Below are positions 1 through 6,900 of a stretch of DNA of 9,613 nt, piece after piece. This stretch comes from JAUVZF01 sp964449275 (GTDB lineage: Bacteria; Planctomycetota; Phycisphaerae; FEN-1346): positions 1 through 9,613 of the forward strand of contig CAYVAM010000167.1 in NCBI GenBank assembly GCA_964449275.1, given 5' to 3'. Under the pieces are notes generated by a model. It worked only from the letters and a program-made list of their open reading frames with translations, was not told where the DNA came from and made no database searches. The position numbers were made by a program, and so were the translations under genes. Numbering within the stretch: the stretch's first letter is position 1; every line of letters begins with the position of its first letter.

Positions 1-1728
1 CGGGGAGCGGACCTGCGCGGGCGGATCTGGACGGCCGGCGGATGGATCTCGGCGGCGCTTCTCAAACAGGACCTCGCCAAGCGGTACGCCGATCCGTACA
101 AGGCGCCGACACGGACGGCGTCTGCCGGGCCGGCGCCGAAGCCGGTAGGAACGACGCCGAAGCCGAGGGGCTCTCGGCGGGTCATCTGGCCATCGGCGTC
201 GATCTCGGAGGCGGAACTCCAGAAGGTCGGCCAGCGGGTGTGCCTCGTCCGGGTGGACGGCGCGCTGGGGCTGCCTGTGTCGTACGCGAGCGGGTTTCTT
301 CTGGGCAGCGGGGAAATGGTTGTCACGGACCTGGCGTCGGTGGCCCAGCCGGGCGTCACGCAGGTGACGGTCATCTTTGGGGACGGTACGGAGGTCGTGG
401 CCAAGGAATTCGGCATGGCGGACCCCACGCTGGGTGTCGCCGCGATCAAAGTCGATTTGCCGAAAGACAAGAGCGCCGGCCTGGTGCTGGCGAAAGCAAA
501 CGTGATCGAGGAAGGTATCTCGGCGGCGGTCGTCGGCTGGAAATGGGGCGAGGACCTCAACCTGACGGCCGGTGTGCTCAAGGGGCGCGTGCCGGCGAGC
601 GACGTGGCCGAGAAAGTGGCCCTCGAAACCGCCACGCCGAAGGCGGAGTTCCTGAGGTTCGTGTGTGCGAGGCTCGACGTCGCAACGGGCGCCGCCGTGG
701 TGGATGAGGAAGGCACCGTTGTCGGGGTTATGGTTCGCCTCATGGGGACCGACAAGCCGATGGTGGTGCCCGGCCCTCTTATCCGCCAAGCGTTGCTGTC
801 GGCCGGGACCGACTTGAAGCCGCTCTCGGCCCTTCCCAACGCCCTGTGGCCGGTCTCCCTCCAGGTGACGCCGGGCCGGCCTCCGACGCCGGCGGACTTC
901 GCAGCGGCTGCTAGGCTGGTCAAACTGAAGAGTCTCTGCACCAAATGCAGGGGTAAGGGCACCGTCGTCGTCAAGAGGTTTGTCGGTTACCAGTTGGGCA
1001 AGAAACTCTTTCGCGAGGAGCATGAGACCTGCGACCAGTGCTTTGGCGAAGGGATCATATGCGGCACGGGGCTCTACTCGAAGTTCTCGGCGATGGCCGA
1101 GGGGGCGACGCACCTCATCGAGGCGCCCGATACGCAGAAGAACGTCAGGGATGCCGCTTTCAGTAACGGCATGGGACTGCTTGTCGCCCTGGGCAAGGTC
1201 CCCTCGATGTACCGCGCCTCGCTCACGAGCCAGATCCGGGAGGACCTCAATGCAGACGGTCAGACGTACCCGCGCGGCGCCATCCTCTACGCCCAGGTCC
1301 AGGAATCCGTTAACATCCAGGGCGACGAGTTCACCGTTCTGGTCCCCCACGACTCGGACGCGGTGTTGATGGTCAACTCCGACATGCTCACTCCTGAGTA
1401 CGGCGTGGACACGAGCCCGACGGCGGCGTCTCCGGCCGCCGGGTCATGGGTCGTGGTCGGCGGCGTGCTTGAGGGGGCGGCGGACGTGCAGGGGTCCCAC
1501 CCGATCTTGATGCGTCCGTTCGGGTGGTCGTTTGGGCCCAATCTCGGCATCGGGACCCACCGGAACTCCTTCGTCAATGAGGCGCTGCCAGAGGCGGCGA
1601 TGGCTGTGGCAGAGGGGCCGACGACACCGACAGCCACCACCCCGATGACGCCGACCGTTCGAAGGCGACCGAAAGCGCCGCCAAGACAGCGGCCGGGGCA
1701 GGGCTGGGTGTCGTTCTTCGGCTTGTGA
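1..1728 (+). CDS. HtrA/trypsin-fold protein with degenerate catalytic triad and CxxCxGxG zinc motif (5' partial)
   Basis: The frame is open from base 1 to the TGA at 1726-1728, giving 575 visible residues; the true start lies left of the window and the GTG at 238 is internal. The part encoded by about 235-740 follows the trypsin-like S1C (HtrA) pattern: SGFLLGSGEMVVTD, then DGTEVVAKEFGMADPTLGVAAIKVD, then VDEEGTVVGVMV. The catalytic positions are changed: the His slot reads Ala (334-336), the Asp slot Gly (433-435), and the GNSGGP motif reads ATGAAV with Thr in the Ser slot (685-687). It is therefore probably not a protease and may bind peptides or act as a scaffold. Next come two CxxCxGxG-type motifs (CTKCRGKG at 937-960, CDQCFGEG at 1030-1053), as in half of a DnaJ zinc-finger region and able to bind one metal. 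A beta-rich region of unknown type and a Pro/Thr/Arg-rich tail ending GWVSFFGL follow. An envelope location is inferred; any signal peptide is outside the window. The fold call is moderate, the gene call strong. Confidence 0.75.
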   Translation, partial: RGADLRGRIWTAGGWISAALLKQDLAKRYADPYKAPTRTASAGPAPKPVGTTPKPRGSRRVIWPSASISEAELQKVGQRVCLVRVDGALGLPVSYASGFLLGSGEMVVTDLASVAQPGVTQVTVIFGDGTEVVAKEFGMADPTLGVAAIKVDLPKDKSAGLVLAKANVIEEGISAAVVGWKWGEDLNLTAGVLKGRVPASDVAEKVALETATPKAEFLRFVCARLDVATGAAVVDEEGTVVGVMVRLMGTDKPMVVPGPLIRQALLSAGTDLKPLSALPNALWPVSLQVTPGRPPTPADFAAAARLVKLKSLCTKCRGKGTVVVKRFVGYQLGKKLFREEHETCDQCFGEGIICGTGLYSKFSAMAEGATHLIEAPDTQKNVRDAAFSNGMGLLVALGKVPSMYRASLTSQIREDLNADGQTYPRGAILYAQVQESVNIQGDEFTVLVPHDSDAVLMVNSDMLTPEYGVDTSPTAASPAAGSWVVVGGVLEGAADVQGSHPILMRPFGWSFGPNLGIGTHRNSFVNEALPEAAMAVAEGPTTPTATTPMTPTVRRRPKAPPRQRPGQGWVSFFGL

Positions 1729-1790
1729 GCACCCGATGATCGGCCACGGCTCTGGACAGCGGGCCGGCTACCCGTTACAGTCGGCGCGCG

Positions 1791-2438
1791 ATGGCTATGA
1801 GGCCCGATGAGATAGCCGCGGGAAAGCAGCGGACCCGGCAAGCCGTGGCGGAGGCGCTGGCGCGTCTCACGCCCGGGCGGCGGCGGGCGGCGAGTGTGGC
1901 ACTGGCCGAGAACCTGGCCCGCGTCCCCGCCGTGGCCGAGGCACGGACGCTGATGGCGTTTCTGTCGCTGCCCACCGAGATCGACACCTGGCCGGTCATC
2001 CGATGGGCGTGGGAGCAGGGGAAACGCATAGCGATCCCGCGGATCCAGCCGCGTCCGGACGGGGACCGGACGCCGCTCCGCCGGCGTAATATGGTGGCGG
2101 TGTTCCTGGAGAAGGCCGACGTCTCGGAGGTGAGCGCCCATCCGGACGTGCGGCCGGGGCCGCTGGGTATTCCGGAGGCTCCGGATGCCCCGGTCATGCC
2201 GCCCGGCCGGATCGACGTGGTCCTGCTGCCGTGCCAGGCGGTGGACCGTCGGGGCAACCGTCTCGGCAAAGGCGGGGGGTTCTACGACCGGTTTCTCGCG
2301 CGGGCAAACTTGCGGGCAAAACGCATCGCCGTCGCCTTCCGCCGCCAGGTGCTCGATGAGGTGCCGGTCACCGACCACGACCAGCGCGTCGACATGGTCG
2401 TGACCGATGGCGAGGTACTGACCTTTGACAGGCAGTGA
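1791..2438 (+). CDS. ygfA: 5-formyltetrahydrofolate cyclo-ligase (5,10-methenyl-THF synthetase)
   Basis: This cytoplasmic enzyme uses ATP to convert 5-formyltetrahydrofolate into 5,10-methenyltetrahydrofolate, returning the inhibitory 5-formyl form to the one-carbon pool. The 215 residues are close to the usual family length. Family marks are in the expected order: a basic N-terminal helix (K12, R14, R16), FLSLPTEIDT with the conserved Glu at about residue 63, GPLGIPEAPD, LLPCQAVDRRGNRLGKGGGFYDRF with the nucleotide-binding glycine loop and YDR at residues 159-167, and a C-terminal HDQRVDMVVTDGEVL. No key residue looks lost. The start is ATG 1791 or ATG 1797; neither has a clear Shine-Dalgarno sequence. 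The gene begins 62 bases after the upstream stop, and a palindromic repeat array starts 4 bases after its own stop, which could end the transcript or stabilise its 3' end. The symbol follows the E. coli homologue. Confidence 0.93.
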   Translation: MAMRPDEIAAGKQRTRQAVAEALARLTPGRRRAASVALAENLARVPAVAEARTLMAFLSLPTEIDTWPVIRWAWEQGKRIAIPRIQPRPDGDRTPLRRRNMVAVFLEKADVSEVSAHPDVRPGPLGIPEAPDAPVMPPGRIDVVLLPCQAVDRRGNRLGKGGGFYDRFLARANLRAKRIAVAFRRQVLDEVPVTDHDQRVDMVVTDGEVLTFDRQ

Positions 2439-2442
2439 CTGA

Positions 2443-2585
2443 TTAGCCGCGGGGCTTGCCCCGCGTGTGCCGTGAACAGTTAGCCGCGGGGCTTGCCCCG
2501 CGCGTGCCGTGAACAGTTAGCCGCGGGGCTTGCCCCGCGTGTGCCGTGAACAGTTAGCCGCGGGGCTTGCCCCGCGCGTGCCGTG
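2443..2585. repeat. Tandem array of four 37-bp palindromic repeats
   Basis: Three complete 37-bp units (2443-2479, 2480-2516, 2517-2553) and a fourth cut at 32 bases (2554-2585) lie head to tail. Each starts TTAGCCGCGGGGC and contains the perfect 8-bp inverted repeat CGCGGGGC-TT-GCCCCGCG, followed by CCGTGAACAG. Units 1 and 3 read GCGTGTGCC where units 2 and 4 read GCGCGTGCC, so the array looks like a duplicated 74-bp pair. Each unit can form a strong hairpin. It lies directly after the cyclo-ligase stop, as REP/BIME-type elements often do. There is no T-run, so a classical intrinsic terminator is not supported. Confidence 0.95.
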
Positions 2586-2606
2586 GGCCTGTGGCGCCGA
2601 CAGGCC
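2586..2606 (+). promoter_or_regulatory. Leader hairpin upstream of the L,D-transpeptidase gene
   Basis: GGCCTGT (2586-2592) and ACAGGCC (2600-2606) form a perfect 7-bp stem around the 7-base loop GGCGCCG. It directly abuts the truncated fourth repeat and ends 17 bases before the Shine-Dalgarno sequence of the next gene. It may be a 5'-leader structure or a flank of the repeat array. The structure is plain in the sequence; a regulatory role is inference. Confidence 0.4.
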
Positions 2607-2623
2607 GGCGGCGGGTTTGACCC

Positions 2624-2632
2624 GGGAAGGAG
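2624..2632 (+). promoter_or_regulatory. Ribosome binding site deciding the start at 2643
   Basis: GGGAAGGAG lies 10 bases before ATG 2643. It is one of the better Shine-Dalgarno matches in the window and decides against the upstream in-frame GTG at 2583, which lies inside the repeat array and would put 20 atypical residues before the membrane anchor. Confidence 0.75.
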
Positions 2633-2642
2633 TCCTTCTGGT

Positions 2643-3644
2643 ATGACGACGTTCGGGCGGGTGGTCGTGACGGTGGTGGTGGCGGCGGTCCTGGTCGGGG
2701 TAACGGCGCTGGCGGCGCATCTGCTGAGGGTGCCGGAGGCGGTGTCCGAGCCGCCCGCCGTCATCGAGACGCCGACCACAACCGAGCAACTGGGACCGAA
2801 ACCACAACCGCCGACCGGGCCCAAGGAGCAAACGCCGCCGCCCACGCCTCCTGAAACGAAACCGCCGGAGGAGATCAGGCCGCCTGCCCAACCCGCAGAG
2901 GCAAACCGGGACGCCGTGTCGGGCGGCGCCGGCGCTGCGGCCGCAGACGAGGGCCTGGCGATGATGCGCGACCGCCCGGTGGCTGCGCAGAGACGCCTCA
3001 GCGAAGCCGTCCGCGCGGGGGTGGTCGGACCGAAGACCACCGAGATTCGGGAGGCCGTCAAACGGCTGGCGGATAAGTTGCAGTTGTCCTCGCAGCGAAA
3101 TCCTGACGATACGTATTCCAGGGCGTACCGGGTGGCCTCGGGCGATACGCTCATCAGCATCGGCCAGCGGCACCTCATCCCGTACGAACTCGTCATGAAA
3201 CTGAACCGGCTGTCCACAACGGATATCATGGCCGGCCAGACGCTCAAGGTGATCCAGGGGCCGGTCCACGTGGAGATCCTGAAAGGCCGCAAGGAACTCA
3301 GGGCATGGCTCGGCGACGTGTGCCTGCGGGTGTACCCGGTCGGCATCGGGGCGGAAGACTCGACGCCGGAGGGCACGTTCAACGTCAAGAGCAAGATCAA
3401 GCATCCGCCGTATCAGCCCCAGCACAAGCCCAAGTCGGAGTTTCGTGACGCGGGGGCGCCCGACAACCCGCTCGGCTCGCGCTGGATCGATATCGGTAAC
3501 CACTACGGCATCCACGGGACGATCGAACCCGACAGCATCGGCCGCGAGGTCTCCGAAGGCTGCATCCGCCTCCACAACAAGGACGTCGAGGAACTCTACA
3601 ACATGGTCGTCGTCGCGGCGACGAAGGTCGTTATTCGGCCATAG
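2643..3644 (+). CDS. Membrane-anchored LysM and L,D-transpeptidase (YkuD) protein
   Basis: A 333-residue envelope enzyme predicted to make 3-3 (L,D) cross-links in peptidoglycan or to attach proteins to it. In order: a short N-terminus and hydrophobic signal-anchor (about residues 5-25), a Pro/Thr/Glu-rich spacer (about 33-85), a helical stretch, a LysM peptidoglycan-binding domain (about 162-205, YRVASGDTLISIGQRH...MAGQTLKVI), and a YkuD catalytic domain (about 207-333). The catalytic signature is intact: H291-G in IHGT and S304-x-G-C307-I-R309-L in SEGCIRLHNKDVEELY, with Cys307 as the nucleophile. The Pro-rich linker should hold the LysM-YkuD part away from the membrane. The start at ATG 2643 is supported by the binding site at 2624-2632. 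The domain order matches the LysM-YkuD enzymes of many Gram-negatives. Substrate preference cannot be read from the sequence. Confidence 0.92.
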   Translation: MTTFGRVVVTVVVAAVLVGVTALAAHLLRVPEAVSEPPAVIETPTTTEQLGPKPQPPTGPKEQTPPPTPPETKPPEEIRPPAQPAEANRDAVSGGAGAAAADEGLAMMRDRPVAAQRRLSEAVRAGVVGPKTTEIREAVKRLADKLQLSSQRNPDDTYSRAYRVASGDTLISIGQRHLIPYELVMKLNRLSTTDIMAGQTLKVIQGPVHVEILKGRKELRAWLGDVCLRVYPVGIGAEDSTPEGTFNVKSKIKHPPYQPQHKPKSEFRDAGAPDNPLGSRWIDIGNHYGIHGTIEPDSIGREVSEGCIRLHNKDVEELYNMVVVAATKVVIRP

Positions 3645-3696
3645 TGTTGTGGAAACCCGTGGGCTGTGCGTAAAACTTAGCAGAGGCGGTGACGCT

Positions 3697-3910
3697 GAAT
3701 GACGAATCCCGAATCCCGAATGACGAATGAATGACCAAGTAAGCAATGACGAAACAACAAAATTCGCCCGTGCATGATCTGGAGGAACGGACGGCCAAGT
3801 TTGGCGAGGCGGTCATCGCATTTGCCAAATCTTCTCTGCCATCTTCAGGAAGGCAAAGTGATGCGCATTCGACATTCGGCATTCTTGTTTGATTCGGCAT
3901 TCGTCATTGG
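3697..3910. mobile_element. Decayed small element with inverted ends carrying a four-helix-bundle gene remnant
   Basis: The spacer between the transpeptidase gene and the large gene holds an AT-richer island. Its ends are inverted copies: AATGACGAATCCCGAAT at 3698-3714 matches the reverse complement of 3892-3908 at 16 of 17 bases. Further GAAT/ATTC-type units continue inward on both sides (3711-3734 and 3867-3884). A broken four-helix-bundle gene lies between. A GCTG on each outer side (3694-3697, 3910-3913) might be a target duplication, but it is short and one base off on the right. From memory, such 'AATGACGAAT' ends are common in planctomycete genomes. I infer a non-autonomous or decayed mobile unit. 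The rest of 3645-3985 (3645-3696 and 3911-3985) shows nothing else I can support. Confidence 0.6.
3746..3861 (+). pseudogene. Four-helix-bundle protein (23S rRNA intervening-sequence protein type), internally deleted
   Basis: From ATG 3746 the reading is MTKQQNSPVHDLEERTAKFGEAVIAFAKS. This matches the usual start of the S23/IVP four-helix-bundle family, which is normally about 115-130 residues. After about 29 codons the similarity stops. In another frame a family-like C-terminus appears at 3835-3861 (SAIFRKAK then TGA). The simplest reading is a deletion of roughly 80-90 codons from the middle of the gene, with loss of frame at the junction near 3830-3836. In the original frame the ORF runs on with unrelated residues to a TGA at 3890-3892 (48 codons). 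The family is found inside 23S rRNA insertions and as stand-alone genes; its function is not well understood. The N-terminal match is from memory of the family; the C-terminal match is weaker. Confidence 0.65.
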
Positions 3911-3985
3911 CTGCTGCGCCCGGCCCCAAGGGCCACGTGCCTTGTCTGCGGCGATGCGCGCGTATCTGACTGACGAAAGGCTGCC

Positions 3986-6900
3986 ATGACGACACTTTCG
4001 GATTACCGGCCGTACTACGAGGTGCTTGGGCGCGTCGAGCGGGTCCGGGCGCGAATCCGCTCGCTCGGAGTCCTCGAGGGGCTGTTCACGCTGGTCACGG
4101 TCTTGTGCGGCATGGTGCTGGTGCTGACGCTGGCGCAGGGGTACCTGCGTTTCGGGCCGGTCGGCCGGCTGGTATTGCTGCTCGTGGGCGCCGTGACGGC
4201 GATCGGGGCGTTCTGGCGGTGTTTCGTTATCCCGATCCGGTACGACCCGAACGACAAGGAGGTGGCGCGGTTCCTGGAGGTGCGGCTGCCTGAACTGGGC
4301 AACAGCCTTATCAACACGATCCTGCTGAGCGAACGGTCCGACGACTGGTCAGGTCTCCTGGTGGAACGGGCCATCGAGGAGGCGGCCGGCGGTGCGCGGG
4401 GCGTGGACCTGATGGCGGCCGTCAGCGAACGCCGCGCCAAACGGTGGGGCCTTGCGGCGGGGGTGGCCTTGTTGTTGCTGGCAACCTTCGTGGGCCTGGG
4501 GTTCGGACGGTTCTGGTCGGCCGGGCTTCAGATCCTGATGCCGTTTTCGCGGGTGGCCTCGGTCGGCGACGTGCGGTTTCTGGCCATCACGCCGGGCAGC
4601 GTTTCGTGGATCAAGGGCGAGCCGCTGGCCATCGAGGCCGTCATCTCCGATCCCAAGGGCAAGCAGTATGAGGGCGCCATCGAGATCAACGGCCTGGCCG
4701 ACGGCCGGGCCGACCGCCAGAACCTGGTCCTTGCCGCAGGCACGCTCAACCGTTTCACGCACCGCGTGCCGCAGGTGCTCCAGCCGTTCACGTACCGCCT
4801 GACGGTAGGCGGCACGGAGAGCCCGGAGTTCAAGGTGGCGCTGAAAGAGCCGCCGCTCATCGAGCAGATTGACGTCGTCTACCACTGGCCCGAGTACACG
4901 GGCCTTGAGCCGCAGCGGGTCGAGAACAACGGCGGTGAGATCCGTTGCCTCGTCGGGACAACCGTCGAAATGACGGTCCGGGTCTCGGCGCCCATAGAGG
5001 CGGGCAACCTGATTTTCGGCAGCGGCGCAGACCTGAAATGCCTCCCGGCCGAGGACGGCCGCGGTATCTCCACCCGCTTCACCGTCCTGGCGGATGACAC
5101 GTACCAGATTGACTTGGGTGGAGCGGCGCCGAACGGCGCGGCGGTGGTGTACCGGATCTTCGCGCTCGAGGACCAGCCACCCGTCGTGCAGTTTATCGTG
5201 CCGGCCCGCGACGTGGTGGCCGGTCTCGGCGAGAGCGTCAAGATGAGCCTCAAGGGCGCCGATTCCTACGGCCTGGGCGAGGTCCGCCTGTTGGCCCAGA
5301 CCGACGGTCCCGGCGCGCCGGGAGAGCCCGCCGCCGTCGCCACGTGGAAGAAGTTCGCAAATCCGAAAGAGACGGTCATCGATTATGCGATGAGGATCGA
5401 TCCCTCGCACTACCGCCTCGGTCAGACCATCACGTACTGGGCCGAGGCGTTCGACCGACGCACGTACCAGGGCGGCGCGACGCCCAAGGGGCCGAACAAG
5501 GCGACGACGGCCAAGTTCAAGATCGTCCTGGAGGACAAGAAGGCGGCCGCCGAGCAGAAACTCGACCAACTCTCGCGCCTCTACGAGCGCCTGCGCGAAA
5601 TCCTCAAGAGCCAGGAGCAGGCCCGCATCGCCACGAGCGGCCTCGCGCAACTCAAGAAACTGGCCGAGGTCCGGTCGGGCGGTTTCACCCTGGAGCAGGC
5701 CCAACGGTCCATACGCGAAGCGACGCTGCGCGTCGTCAAAGAGGTCAAGTTCGAGGCCGAGACGCTGGCCATCCGCGAGACCCTTCAGATGCTGACCGCC
5801 AACGAGATGGCCTCGGCCATGAAAAAGGCCAAGGCGATTGCCGACCTGGCGGACAACTCGCGTCTGGCGGCGGCGCCCCAACTCGCCGGGGCGCTCGCCA
5901 AGGACCAGGACGCCGTCATCGCGGTTCTGCGGCGCATCCTCGACATCACGGAGAGACTTGCCGATGCGGTCAAGGAGGGCCAGAATCGGCTCGACCCGTC
6001 GGACCTGCCCGACGACGTGCTCGACAAGTTGAAGGCCTTGCGCGACCGCCTGAAGGAATTCGTGGACGAGCAGAAAAAGGTCATCGAGGCGTCGAAGGAA
6101 CTCGCAAAACGCCCCGTTGACGATTACCAGGAAACCGACCAGCGCGAACTCGAAAAACTCGAAGCCATCGAGGACCAGTGGGACAAGTTCCTGACCGAGG
6201 CCATCGCCGACTTCTCGAAGGTGCCGGAGGTCGATGCCTCCAACCCCAGCCTCTGCAAGGAACTCATCGAGGTCAAGACCGACGTCGAGATGGCCGCCGA
6301 CGCACTCTCGAAGAAGGCGGCCGACATCGCCGTCCCGCTCGAGGAACTCGGCATGGAAGGGGCCGAGGAGATCGCCGAAAACCTCGAACGCTGGCTCCCC
6401 GACACCCCCGACCGCCAGCGCTGGAGCCAGGAAGAGTTCACCGGCGACGTCGAGATCCCGCACGCCGAACTGCCCGAACAACTCGAAGACCTCGTCGGCG
6501 ACCTCCTGGAAGAGGAGGAAGACCTGTTCGAGGAGATGGAGGACGTCACCAGCGGCGCCGGCGATTCCATCGACAAGGGCGCCGGATGGGACGCCATGGA
6601 CGGCCCAATCTCAAGTTTCGCCGCCAAGGGCGTAACCGGCAACCGCCTCCCGAATACGAGCGAGATCAGCGGCCGCAGCGGCGAAGGACGCACCGGCAAG
6701 TCGTCCGGTGAGTTCGTCGAGGAAACCGCCACCGGCAAGGGCGGACGCCGGACCCCCACACGCCTGTCACCCGATGCCTTCTCGAAGGGCGAGGTCAAGG
6801 ACACCAGCCCGGAGGCGCCTACGGGTGCAACGGGCGGCGGGAAGATATCCGGCTCAGGCAGCGAGGGTCTCGAAGGGCCCGTCCCGCCCGAGGTCCAAAG

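Noticed and set aside
42..707. Open frame of 221 codons in another frame over the start of the first gene
   Set aside because: The composition is Gly/Arg-rich shadow coding, and it overlaps a frame with recognisable HtrA-like motifs.
1287..2378. Minus-strand open frame of 363 codons
   Set aside because: It lies antisense to two supported genes and spans their boundary; high GC makes such shadows common.
2443..2585. CRISPR array
   Set aside because: The units are directly joined with no variable spacers and each is a palindrome; this is a tandem repeat, not repeat-spacer DNA.
2517..3746. Minus-strand open frame of 409 codons
   Set aside because: It starts in the inverted-end repeat (reading WSFIRHSGFGIRHS) and ends in the palindromic array (RGKPRG); both ends are repeat translations and the body is antisense to the transpeptidase.
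4349..6481. Minus-strand open frame of 710 codons
   Set aside because: It is antisense to the coiled-coil protein, its Leu/Gly/Arg/Asp pattern mirrors the plus-strand codons, and no domain was recognised.
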